NCBI GenBank assembly: GCA_028583405.1
Contig: JAPTMU010000036.1
Location: forward strand, 752,001-816,000
DNA from: Pogonophryne albipinna
Lineage: Eukaryota; Chordata; Actinopteri; Perciformes; Artedidraconidae
Direction: 5' to 3'
DNA: 64,000 bases
Shown here: piece by piece, positions 29,656-40,024 of the stretch
How the letters are laid out: each line of letters begins with the position of its first letter
Position numbering within the stretch: position 1 is the stretch's first letter
Position numbers and translations under genes: made by a program
The notes under the pieces: model-generated
The model's database searches: none
Seen by the model: the letters and a program-made list of their open reading frames with translations, nothing else
Told to the model about the DNA's origin: nothing

Positions 29656-32628
29656 CAACCCAGTCTCATGGCATTTCGTGTTCACCAACACGATTTTTAA
29701 TCTATTGATTCGTGTTCACCAACACGATTTCCCCCTTTTTTTCGTGTTGCACAGCACGATTTTAAAAGCAATGTATTTCTACTGGTAATGACGCTCATGG
29801 AAGCACGGCATTCGTTTGTGTCGGCTGCCCTTAAAGGCAATGTGAGCGTCAATTCTCATTGGATAAAGGAGAATTGTACACCCGGAAGTAAGTATTCCCC
29901 TTACTGTCGATTGATTTTACAGCGATATCTGCACTACTCATCGACTAAAAAACACCAGATTATCCTTGTTAATTACACAACATTGATTGGTTTAAATTGT
30001 GTGCAATGCTTTTGTATTTTTCCCCTTCGATTCGGAGAAACAAATATTTTTTCGGAGTAAAGGATAGCAGAAGACACTACACTACCCAGAATCCCCAGCT
30101 ATCGTTTGGACTACACCATGTGCTCTGTTTGACAAACCCCGTGATAGTCCTCAAGCTCTGTGATTGGAGAGTGTGCTCCGAGGGTTACGCGAGCCTCGAA
30201 CAGCACTTGAAATAGGATGGAACCACGGCAGACTGTCCAAAACTGGATTTGAACGGGTCCACCGCGTCCCCCCCTCCCCCACCCCGTCCCCAGAACTACT
30301 CATGCTGACTATTCTGTTTCGCAACATGTTCTCTATCTATGGCACGTCTCTACTGGGAGTTGTAGTTTTAAAAGACGTTTTCGTATTTCCCATAATAAGA
30401 AGTTGCCAGTATTAAACTGTGTACATCCCTGGAGGTTTAGGGGATAGGAAACACTCAAATTTAAAACATATAATTAATAAATGGGTGAAAATTGCTTGTG
30501 CCCATAATGGGCAGCATTAATATATATACACACATGCCAGCTAAGGTCAGAAGAGCTTTATTTAACAGCTGGTCTTATGTTTGTGACCCCTGTTGTTAAT
30601 TGATAACATTACATTACATTAATTGATAAGCCTGAAACATGCACTTGTCAAGGTTCAGAGGCACATTTAGCAAATATGGCAGTAGCCATCGATCAGCTTA
30701 AGATAAGATATACTTTATTGATCCCAAGTTGAAACATTTGCGTTACATCAGCATGTGTAACAGTTGTAAATATGCAGAGGTGTTTATTTGTAAATCATTT
30801 AGTATAATCACACACATTCTGTGTTTTATATTGAACAATTCTGTGTTCTTTATTTATTGATTGTTCAATACCTGACAAGGCCGGAGATGAAATATCTACA
30901 TACATCTTATAAGAGTATAATACATTATGTATAATATCAGTTAAAATAAGTGCTTCAACATAGTTAACATTGCTGGAGGTATGCACAAATATTGATAGAT
31001 GTCTTGTAATGCACTATTGAGGAACCTGCGACCCAAGTTTTTCATTCAATGCATAACTACACCATAGTTGTGTAGGCCTATATGATATGTCAATAAACCT
31101 TAGAAAATCTTGAAATCTTGAAAGGGATGTGCAAAATAGTCATTATATACAGTCTTTAATTAACTATTAGTAGAGAATAACGAGTAATGAATATACTTTA
31201 TAGGGATCCTATTAATATCTAATAATAAAAATAATGAAATTCAATAACATGTTTTAACCACTAGGTGTCCCTTTATATCAGCTGTGCACCTTTATGGTGT
31301 AAATACAGCTTATCTACCAATTGGATCAAATATAAAAGTCAGCCGAATTAGTGTTGACACTGCAAGGAGGCGTATTGTGTGAAAAGAAATGTAAGATGTT
31401 GTTTAATGGCTGATATATTTATGATCCACGTCACGTTTTCAGTTCCTCATGTTTGTCTAGAAGTCTTCTCATCAGGGCTCTATAAATACAGAACTACGGC
31501 AGATATGTAATATTTAATGCAGCCGAACCGTGTATTACAATGCCGTTATGTGATGACTTTCAAAGAGAAAAGCAAGCACACTCGGAATAAAGTATTATTT
31601 TATTTTTTTAAGATGTTTTCGGTCTGTTTCCGGTATTTGTTAATGACGATGTGCTGTGAGATGTGAGACTGGAATTGCACAGGGGAAAATAACGTAGGCT
31701 ATCTTTAGATGCGGATTTTGTTAAACTAATATGTTTGCGCTGTGGACCAACACTATACATTGACGGGGAAGGGGGTAGCAATAAAGATAACACCATTAAA
31801 CAGTTACACAACATAACAGAAATAATATCGATAGCAGCGTCCCTAGCAACCACCTTGGTAACAATGAAAACGTTCTATGGACGCAATTTCCTGAAGTAAT
31901 CTTCGTAATAACTAGCAAACTAAAGATCATGTACATCCACTGCACACATAATCTGAAATAACAACTCATATTTCTCGCATCAAATGACATCAAAACGCAT
32001 TTTAATGGCCAAACTAACTTTAAAATAGGCATTTTCCACCGAGAATAAAACGAAGTTCGGCCATGTTTTTTTTTTCTGCAGGGAGAAATTTGAAGATCAC
32101 GTGACATAGACGCCAGCCATTGGAATGAATGGTGAAAAAAAACGGGGTTTGTCAAACAGAGAACATGGTGTAGTCCAAACGATAGCTGGGGATTCTGGGT
32201 AGTGTAGTGTCTTCTGCCATCCTTTACTCCGAAAAAATATTTGTTTCTCCGAATCGAAGGGGAAAAATACAAAAGCATTGCACACAATTTAAACCAATCA
32301 ATGTTGTGTAATTAACAAGGATAATCTGGTGTTTTTTAGTCGATGAGTAGTGCAGATATCACTGTAAAATCAATCGACAGTAAGGGGAATACTTACTTCC
32401 GGGTGTACTATTCTCCGTTATCCAATGAGAATGGACGCTCACATTGCCTTTAAGGGCAGCCGACACAAACGAATGCCGTGCTTCCATGAGCGTCATTACC
32501 AGTAGAAATACATTGCTTTTAAAATCGTGCTGTGCACCATGAAAAAAAGGGGGAAATAGTGTTGGTGAACACGAATCAATAGATTAAAAATCGTGTTGGT
32601 GAACACGAAATGCCATGAGACTGGGTTG
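29656..32628. mobile_element. Fold-back transposon, 2,973 bp, 487-bp inverted arms
   Basis: The arms 29656-30142 and 32142-32628 are inverted copies of equal length with few mismatches. Ends are CAACCCAGTCTCATGGC and its complement. CCCCCTC is directly repeated at 29649-29655 and 32629-32635. The arms contain internal direct repeats of CGTGTTCACCAACACGAT. The 1,999-base spacer has no recognised transposase. Superfamily unknown. Confidence 0.85.
30700..30790 (-). mobile_element. SINE/LINE-like 3' tail in fold-back spacer
   Basis: AAGATATACTTTATTGATCC is the reverse of a GGATCAATAAAGTATATCTT tail common to fish retroposons. Only the tail is recognised. Confidence 0.5.
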
Positions 32629-32635
32629 CCCCCTC

Positions 32636-33250
32636 GGCGGGTACATTACTTTTTTTTTCACGACACTGTGTCTCAGGGGATCTTAATATTTAAGAACCTA
32701 TTAATGTGTTATACCAGATTAACAGGAATAATCTCAGCTAACTGACGATACAAAACATTTTTACCAAAACACAAGTCTCATAAGAAGCATCTAAATGACC
32801 CCTGAGTGAAAAATGCTAACGCACTTTGGCACAGAACTCAAGATAAAAGATACCCTTATTACTTATCGTAGCTGCACATACAAGATATCCGATTAAAGCT
32901 GAGGTTCCACAGATTATTTAGGTATAGTATCATCACTGAGTGATCCGAACTCGCGACAGGGGAAGCAAACACAGACATCACAACACATACCTTTACGTAG
33001 CTTTTACGGGAGATCGTCTCACCTTAGCTGTCAATCTGATCAAAAGACTTGTTCAATGGCATTAAAACGAGAAAAAACGCGGCTGAATCGGTTAATCCAT
33101 AGCTTGATAATGTTTCTGTGGAATATTTTTTTTTATTTCTAATCCATAATTCCATTTTTATGTAAAAATCGGAGAGTAAAAGTTAGCTGCTAATGGTAGC
33201 CACCAGAGTTATCGCAGCTTCCGGTTTTGGCGATGCGTCAGTCTCACACA
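32636..33250. repeat. Divergent repeat, related to 48225-48610
   Basis: Shares AACCTATTAATG, CTCAGCTAACTGACGA and a ...GCTTCCGGTTT end with 48225-48610 in the same order. It is the continuation of the repeat split by the fold-back element (CGGCGGGTAC at its start). Class unknown. Confidence 0.6.
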
Positions 33251-34444
33251 CACACATTACCAAATAAGGAGTATGTGGGACTTCCCCTCGATTCCATTGG
33301 CTCTGACGGTTAGAAAGAGATGTCAATCAGCAAAATCGAGCAAGGGGGGCCAGAGATAGGTCAAATCCACCCAAATGACCCCAGAAGTGTTTTTTTTGTG
33401 CTAAATCTCTCTAAAAAGGTCAGATTTCACTTGTTTTGCATCAATCTTGATACAGGGTACTTATTATATGTTGTAATTTGGATTCCTAAAGGTTTTAGTC
33501 TACCATCCCATCATTCAAGGGTGGTTTTCACTATAAGTAATTTTTTTTTTTTGGACGGACACAATAATTTACATTTTTTTACTGTGTTCAATCTGAATTT
33601 ACTTTAAAATAAAAACATCTATATTGATTCTGACACTTCTACATCTAACTCACAGATGTAGCCTTGCTTTGAGAAAACAGATTATTAATTTAACCCTTTT
33701 AGAAGGGAAGATATGGTCATTTGTTCTGGGAATGTCATTTTTCGAGCCTGAGACCTGAAAAACAGGCTCGGGGCTTTAAAGCGGAACTTAAAACTCCCAG
33801 CAACTGAAGCTGGAGACATAAAGTACATTTTAGATAAATATTTGATTTAATTTGAATAATGACTTCATTAGCTGTCTTCTGCACAGTTCATAATAGCAGA
33901 GCATTTACTAAAGACAATCACTTCCTCAAAGAATTGGAAAATCTATTTTGTTTATGAGGAGAGCGAGTTTGTGTGGTGGCAGTTGTGCTACTGCAAATGG
34001 TGTGGGCTGAAAACTAATGTTATATTGTGAGTTGCAGAATTAATGTCAGGTCAAGGTGCTGAAGCATACCATACAGTAAGTAAGTGAATAATTATACTTG
34101 TTTGGAACTAGAGTATGCACAGTTGCCTGCTTTTTAAAAAAAATATCTATCAAGCTATAGATCCTACATATCGACTGGACGTGGATTCTAAAAGTACAAT
34201 ATACACTTCTCGCTAGAAATCTAATCAAAAAGCGTTTTAATGGCCAAACTATCCTACAATTTAGGATTTTACAGAGAGGATTATTTGTGAATAAACAACC
34301 ATCTGTAACGTTAGCATTCAACGGGAGCACTAGATGGCGAAAACTTTAAAACGTAATTATAGGACGTATAAAGCGCTTGAACAAACGACATATTTGGTCG
34401 TAATAAGGGCCTGAACAATCGGCCCATTTGGTCGTATGAGTTGG
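33251..34444. other. No gene; weak similarity to fold-back spacer
   Basis: 34200-34270 contains AAGCGTTTTAATGGCCAAAC, resembling AACGCATTTTAATGGCCAAA at about 31995-32015. There is a short perfect hairpin CGAGCCTG/CAGGCTCG near 33744-33771. Confidence 0.5.
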
Positions 34445-34559
34445 AGGACTTGCTGTTGTGTTCACCTGTTGCCCCTTATGTTTCTGCCTCCCCTGTCCTG
34501 TGATTACCCTTCTGTGTATTTAGTCTTGTCTTCCCCTGTGCTCCAGGTCGGATCGTTTT

Positions 34560-36126
34560 GTGGAGAAAACAGTTAATTGTTAATTACTGGGCAAATCTAC
34601 AGGGCCATGAAGATACTCACCCTACTAAACAAACTGTAAACACAAGTTGGGAAAGTAACAAAATTAAGAAAAGTTAAGAAAGTTTTTGTGTTTCGGAATT
34701 ATTTAAGGAATTCAAAGTTAAAGGTGATGGGGTATATAATTTTGGAGAAACCAGCTCGAGTGCGCTAGAATTTGAAAGTACACAACTGGAAAAAATCAGC
34801 CTCTTCCTTCAGACTTCCTTACAGAGCCCCTCCTCCAACACACACGAACGTGCACATGACCAATGAGGGCACGAGATAAGTTTGTGCACAGATGGAAGGC
34901 TGACAGGCAGGTAGGCCATCCAGTTATTTTATCCGGGCCGGCTAAAATGATTGGTCGTGCTTTTTACAGCGCTACGGCTTCCACAGATGACATTTTTTTA
35001 TGTATTTATTGTCAAAGCATTTCATATATTCATTGCTATTGGGATGTTAAGAGCATTCCATGGAATATAACAAAAAGTGTTTCTGAAATAAATTACATAC
35101 CCCACCTTTAAGGAATGGAATATTAGTCTGACTGTGTTGATATCAGCTGTTCCACCATGGTTACTACCTCAACCTGTAGTAGTAGTAGATTTATCCTTAT
35201 TGAAACGGTTACATTCAAAGAAAAATAAAATCAACGTGCAGGCTTATGTGAACACTGTTCTACATGAAAAATATGGGCAGTTTATACAAATATTTACTGA
35301 TGGATCCAAAAGTCCAGAAAATTATAAAACTAGTTGTGCATTTTATGTTCCCGACTTAAAGGTCAAAGTGAAAAAGCGAGCGAGTGATCACATCGCAGTG
35401 TACACAGTGGAGATGATGGCTATCTCACTAGCACTTCAGTGGATAGAGGAAATACAGCCAATGCGAGTGGCCATTTGCTCTGACTCCAGCGCAGCTTTGG
35501 AGAGTATAAATAACTTAATCGTCATTCTGTCGTCAGGATATTCTGCATGAAATTTTGCACATCATGTATAGGTTAGTACATTTGGGAATTGTTGTTCAGT
35601 TTGTGTGGATTCCAGCGCATGTGGGTATTAGAGGTAATGAGGTAGTGAAAAAAATGGATTGAAAGCAAATCAGATAGCTATCAGTAGAGCAGAAGTCAAA
35701 TCAGTTACGAAAGTTATTTTCAAGCAACAATGGCAAAAGTTATGGGACAGTAACACCAAAGGAAGACATTTATACCAGATACAAAGGGAAGTAGGAATGG
35801 AAAGCACTTGGGGGAGTAATAGAAGAGAACAGAACATTATCAGCAGGATACAATTGGGTCACTCTGGATTAAACTCATCACTGCATCTGATTGGAAAACA
35901 TCCAACTGGCAACTGTGATGGTTGCCAACAATCAGAGACAATACATCATGTATTCTTTAGCTGCGCGGAATATACTAGACAAAGACTCATTCTGAAAACT
36001 GCAATGGAACAACATAATATTAAGGACATGGATTTCAAGTCAATATTCGCAAGTAACTCAAGAAATGAAGTTAACAAACTGATCTTCAAGTTTCTCAAAA
36101 ACACTGGTCTGAGGACAAAGATTTAA
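34560..36126 (+). pseudogene. I/Nimb-like ORF2 3' part: RNase H and zinc knuckle
   Basis: Coding begins mid-protein, is cut by the MITE after KEFK, and resumes KEWNISLTVL at about 35109. RNase H follows: IFTDGSKSPENY (first Asp), YTVEMMAISLALQW (Glu), AICSDSSAALES (second Asp). The frame shifts near 35530 and again near 35650, after VWIPAHVGIRGNE. The last segment (35659-36126) carries RIQLGHSGLNSSLHLIGKHP and a C-x2-C...H...C knuckle (CDGCQQSETIHHVFFSC), typical of the I clade C-terminus. In an active element ORF2 nicks DNA, reverse-transcribes RNA and removes it with RNase H. RT and endonuclease are absent here because of 5' truncation. Confidence 0.85.
34718..35111. mobile_element. MITE with TTAA ends, copy 2
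   Basis: 394 bp, TTAA at 34718-34721 and 35108-35111. Removing one TTAA and the element restores the LINE reading frame (KEFK-V-KEW). Same family as 6833-7223. Confidence 0.9.
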
Positions 36127-36207
36127 CATGAAGATTCAATAAATCAACAGTAGGTGGCGATAATGCTCCAAGTGGTTGCGACTCGCCATTAAAGCGAAGA
36201 AGAAGAA

Positions 36208-36421
36208 GGTTGGATCGTTGTCTTTCCTGTCACCCTCCATGTTTGTCACTGTCGGTTTTTGTCTTGATGCTACCTCGTGCTACCTGTTTATGGATTCATG
36301 ATTTTGTTTTGTTTTTTCATTGTCATTAGCTTTTTGTAATTAAAGCTCGCCTTTTGTTACACTTTGAAACCCGCTTTTCCTCAATCTTCATTTGGGTCCT
36401 CCCTTACCACAAATCCTGACA
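36208..36421 (+). repeat. 5' LTR, 3' portion
   Basis: Continues the LTR after the LINE target copy. Contains TAATTAAAGCTCGCC and TTTGGGTCCT and ends CCTGACA at 36421. Confidence 0.75.
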
Positions 36422-36989
36422 GAACGATCCGACCAGAATGGACCCAGCAGATGATCCATTTGAAGTGGGGTTGTATTATTTTACCTACTTGCTGGCTTGC
36501 TGCTATGGAAAGTGGAGGGGAGCAACCAGTGTGGAGCAGCAAAGGGCTGCCCTGATGGCAACAGAGAAACTATGTTTAGTAGGGATGTAACGATACCAAA
36601 AACTCACGGTACGATAATATCGCGATAACAAGTCCACGGTACGGTATTTATCGCAATATTGAATAATAAAGAAAAAAATGTTGTTTTTTTTTTTATTAAA
36701 AAATGTTTTACTTGGAAAAATGTTCTTTATTAAATAATAAATCTGATTTGTACAGCATTTTAGTAGGATAGCAGTATTTTAAAGTGTCAAAAACAATGTG
36801 ACAGTAACAGACTGGAACAAGAAAACCAGTGTTTTTGTACCTACTAGTACTACCAAACAAAGTAAGCATTTTCTTTGTGCCACTGCACCTCACAAATAAA
36901 CAAGGACATTTAATAATCAGACCCTGCAATAAAATAAATCAAGTTTCACTTAGTTGTTCAAGTAACTCAACTCAAACTCAGTAAGTCAC

Positions 36990-37128
36990 TCACTCAGCAT
37001 CATCAGACAGGCTTTTAGGAATATGAGCATGTCCACATTTCCAGGTAGAAGCTGGGATGTTTGGGCGTTTACAATATCCCCTGCTCTGGAAAAAACTCTC
37101 TCGCTTGGTACTGATGTTGCTGGGACAG
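36990..37128 (-). pseudogene. hAT transposase C-terminal dimerisation domain fragment
   Basis: The minus strand reads TAVPATSVPSERVFSRAGDI followed by VNAQTSQLLPGNVDMLIFL and a stop at 36990. This is the conserved C-terminal hAT dimerisation motif, through which subunits pair. It is cut at its N-terminal side by the MITE at 37129, and nothing of the catalytic core is recognised beyond it. Confidence 0.9.
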
Positions 37129-37594
37129 CAGTGGTTGCGTTAACCGAATATTTTTTTTAACAATGACGGAAAAATCTGAAAGCAGTCTGTCATTTTGATT
37201 TTGATTAGAACAAACTCGGAACAGCGCCAAAGCTTCCCCGCAGTGAGGCTCTGGTGTTATGCCGTGTTATGAATGCCCTCCAAAAGGAAATGATATAGTT
37301 TCCAAACCGTACTTTGCCGTACAGATCATTGAAATGTCTGGGAGTTTTTGCTTTACGCTGTGCGCGCTCCCGCGAGGTGCATGCATATCTCGGTGGGCAT
37401 GCATAACACGGCATAACACCGCCCCCCCCCCCCCCTTGACAGTTCACAAGCGTGCTCTCTCTCTCCCCCCCATGTCAGTGCAACACGTTAGTGGCGAGTT
37501 CAGACCCGACGGGTAATAATGGATTATGACGGATATTTTACGATCCTGTCTGTCAAAATGACGGACAGCGAAAAAGTCTAACGCCAACTCAGTG
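37129..37594. mobile_element. MITE, unassigned family, copy 1
   Basis: Ends CAGTGGTTGCGTTA and TAACGCCAACTCAGTG. GGACAG occurs at 37123-37128 and 37595-37600. Its interior matches 37819-38253 (for example AATGACGGAAAAATCTGAAA). A run of C near 37422-37434. Confidence 0.75.
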
Positions 37595-37739
37595 GGACAG
37601 AGAGATATGCTTTGGCCATGGGTGACTGCAGTGGGTCAAACTGTGCATTGTCTCTCCACCACTTCAAAAACAATACCGTTTTTGCCAAGAAGGTGAGGCT
37701 TATTGACAGGGCGAGATATAAATATACTGTTGGTACTTC

Positions 37740-38340
37740 AATGTCTCTAGGTATGTACATGTAGGCCTGTAAATACGATGTCCTTTTGTGTTCTGTTGTT
37801 TTATGTTCATGTTGTAACCAGAGGTCGCGTTAACCGAATATATTTCGTCTATGATGGAATTCTTTTGACAATGACGGAAAAATCTGAAAGCAGTCCGTCA
37901 TTTTGACGGATTAGAACAAACTCAGAACAGCGCCAAAGTTTCCCCGCAGCAGAGCTCCGGTGTTATGCCCTTATGTCGTTTCCAGACCTAACTATGCCGT
38001 ACAAATCATTGAAATGTCTGGGAGTTTATGCTTTACGCTGTGGCGCGCTCCTGCGAGGTGCAGTGGGCATGCACAACACGGCATAACACCGGCGCTAATC
38101 CCCCTCCCCCCGTTGACAGTTCACGAGCGTGCTCTTCCCCCCCCCCCCTCGTCAGTTGTGTACAGACTGACGGGTAATAATGGATTTTGACGGAAATTTT
38201 ACGATCCTGTCCGTCAAAATGACGGGCAGCGAAAAAGTCTAGCGCAACCTCTGGTAACCTACTTGCTGCCATGTTGGACAGGTCTCTCTTGAAAAAGAGA
38301 TCTTTGATCGCAATGGGACCACCAGTTTAAATAAAGGTTT
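37740..38340 (+). mobile_element. LINE 3' tail, split by MITE copy 2
   Basis: GATGTCCTTTTGTGTTCTG before the MITE, and GGTCTCTCTTGAAAAAGAGA through AATAAAGG after it, match the tail of the LINE at 61957-62841. The 5' limit is uncertain. Confidence 0.65.
37819..38253. mobile_element. MITE, unassigned family, copy 2
   Basis: Ends CAGAGGTCGCGTTA and TAGCGCAACCTCTG, 435 bp. GTAAC is duplicated at 37814-37818 and 38254-38258. The 5-base duplication does not fit hAT (8) or Harbinger (3). Confidence 0.8.
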
Positions 38341-38935
38341 AAAAAAAGAAAAATTAAAAAAAAATTTTTTTTTAAATCGCGGTAGATTTTGTCAGGCTCA
38401 CAACGGTATTGGGACGTTTATTTATCGCGATACCGCGATATTCGGTATATCGTTACATTCCTAATGTTTAGTGAAGTTCTTACCTGGCTGGATTATGAAC
38501 TCCCTCCAGACATCCGTTTCCCGGCCTGCTAGCCCCAGGCATGCTAGCCCCCTGCCTGCCACAGTTCCCAACATAGCTCCTTTCGAGAACCCTTTTGATG
38601 GGTCTCGTCTGGCTTTTGGAGGTCCACGGAGCCTCCAAAAGGCTCCTAAGAGGAGACCCAAGTCCTGGCTTCCAGCAGCCATGGTTCTGGCTCCAGTTCC
38701 GGCCCATGCAGCCATGGTTCCGGCTCCACTTCCGGCCTATGCAGCCACGGTTGCAGCTCCAGTTCTGGCCCCAGCAGCCATGTTTCCGGCTTCAGTTCAG
38801 GCCCCAGTTCCAGTTCCTGTTCCAGTTCTGGCTCCGTTACCGGTTCCCCGGCCGACGCAGCCCCCCGTGTCCTGTCAGCGTTCCGGCCGACTCCAGCTCT
38901 CCGTATCCTGTTGGCGGTCTGGCCTTCTCAAGTCC

Positions 38936-39051
38936 CTTCTCCTTCGGTGGTCCTGCCGACTCAAGTCCCTACTCAAGTCCCTACTCAAGTTCCTACTCAA
39001 GTCCCTACTCAAGTCCCTTCTCAAGTCCCCACTCAAGTCCCTTCCAAGGTC
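38936..39051 (+). repeat. 12-bp minisatellite (ACTCAAGTCCCT)n
   Basis: About nine or ten imperfect copies inside the proline-rich ORF. In one frame it encodes a TQVP repeat. Confidence 0.9.
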
Positions 39052-39059
39052 GGCTTTAG

Positions 39060-39413
39060 AACAAATCGAATGGTGATCCAATACAAATGCAATACCAACA
39101 ACAACTCAAGAGCAACAACGCAAACTACGACAACAACCCACACATTGCGCATTGTTTAGAGCGGTTACAAAGTGTTGAAGCGCTCAAAACGGTTTCAACC
39201 TGTCACCTGTCAGAATCGAGATGAGACAGTGCATTGAATCGTGTGATTGGACCGCAAACCAGTCAAGTGAATCATTCAGGAAATGAAGCAGTTGCTGCTT
39301 CGGACGTCATATGTCACGTGATTTGAAGCAAGCTTTGAAGCACTGCTTCTATAGAATAGGAAGTCCAGGGTTTGAAGCACGTATCGAAACTTGAGTGTCA
39401 AACTGCCATCACT
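39060..39413. mobile_element. Probable hAT fragment within 3' LTR
   Basis: It ends GAGTGTCAAACTGCCATCACTA, whose complement TAGTGATGGC looks like a hAT terminus, exactly where the LTR sequence resumes. The left end and target copy were not found. Confidence 0.35.
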
Positions 39414-39841
39414 ACCTTGTGCTACCTGTTTATGGATTCATGGTTTTGTTATCTTTTTACATTGTCATCAGCTTTTTCTAATTAAAGCTAGCCTTTTGTT
39501 ACACTTTGAAACCTGCTTCTCCTCAATCTGCATTTGGGTCCTGCCTTACCACAAATCCTGACAAATGCTGGTCGATAAATTGTATTGGAGCAGCACAATC
39601 TATTGCCATTATATTAAATGTCTATATACACTGAACAAAAATATAAATGCAACACTTTTGTGTTTGCTCTCATTTTTCATGAGATGAACTCAAAGATCTA
39701 AAACATTTTCTATATACACAAAATAACCATTTCTCTCAAATATTGTTCACAAATCTGAACAAATCTGTGATAGTGAGCACTTCTCCTTTGCCGAGATAAT
39801 CCATCCCACCTCACAGGTGTGGCATATCAAGATGCTGATCT

Positions 39842-39927
39842 CTGCAGGTCTCCCTTGAAAAAGAGATCATTGATCTCAATGGGATTTTTACCTGGATAAA
39901 TAAAGGTTTTGAATTGAATTGAATTGA
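39842..39927 (+). mobile_element. LINE 3' tail inserted in Tc1 inverted end
   Basis: GCAGGTCTCCCTTGAAAAAG to (GAATT)n. The right inverted end reads straight through (GCTGTCTAATCAGCATC), proving an insertion, with GAT repeated at the edges. Confidence 0.9.
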
Positions 39928-40024
39928 TTAGACAGCATGATTATTGCACAGGTGTGCCTTAGGCTGGCCACAATAAAAGGCCACTCTAAAATGTTCAGTT
40001 TTATCACACAGCACAATACCACAG

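Larger units (their letters stand above)
34558..36207 (+). mobile_element. I/Nimb-like LINE, 5'-truncated
   Basis: Flanked by GGTCGGATCGTT (34546-34557) and GGTTGGATCGTT (36208-36219), an 11/12-base target duplication in the LTR. It ends AGGTGGCGATAATGCTCC... with a (GAA)n tail, as fish I/Nimb elements do. A TTAA MITE sits inside at 34718-35111. Confidence 0.85.
36580..38463 (-). mobile_element. hAT transposon relic, 8-bp target duplication
   Basis: The ends are TAGGGATGTAACGATACC and GGTATATCGTTACATTCCTA. ATGTTTAG is duplicated at 36572-36579 and 38464-38471. It holds a dimerisation-domain fragment, two related MITEs and a LINE tail. Confidence 0.95.
36438..39079 (+). pseudogene. Gag-like, proline-rich ORF of LTR relic, split by hAT
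   Basis: ATG at 36438 follows the LTR by 16 bases (MDPADDPFEVGLYYFTYLLA). The frame is open to the hAT insertion at 36580. Taking one copy of the 8-bp target, it continues in frame at 38472 (KFLPGWIMNSLQTS) and stays open to about 39076. The second part is Pro/Ala/Val-rich (PAPVPAHAAMVPAPLPAYAA) and ends in a minisatellite-coded Leu-Lys-Ser tract. Position and start resemble gag of gypsy-like elements, but no capsid or zinc-knuckle motif is visible and no pol follows. It may be the sole product of a non-autonomous element. Function unknown. Confidence 0.55.
34445..39563 (+). mobile_element. LTR retrotransposon relic, multiply interrupted
   Basis: LTR pieces at 34445-34557 and 36208-36421 are one 5' LTR split by a LINE. 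The 3' LTR end is 39414-39563. Both LTRs end AAATCCTGACA. A related solo LTR is at 50059-50509. The internal part (36422-36579, 38472-39060) is only about 0.75 kb and encodes one ORF, suggesting a non-autonomous element. The 5' start of the LTR is missing. Confidence 0.75.

Noticed and set aside
31796..32287. 163-residue minus-strand ORF in the fold-back arm and spacer
   Set aside because: Part of it recurs as 29997-30215 because the arms are inverted copies; no domain recognised and the spacer part is unsupported.
33744..33771. Hairpin as a terminator
   Set aside because: Eight-base stem in vertebrate intergenic DNA with no gene upstream; chance is likely.
38471..39076. Minisatellite as a CRISPR-like array
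   Set aside because: 12-bp adjacent units without spacers in a eukaryotic retroelement; not CRISPR.
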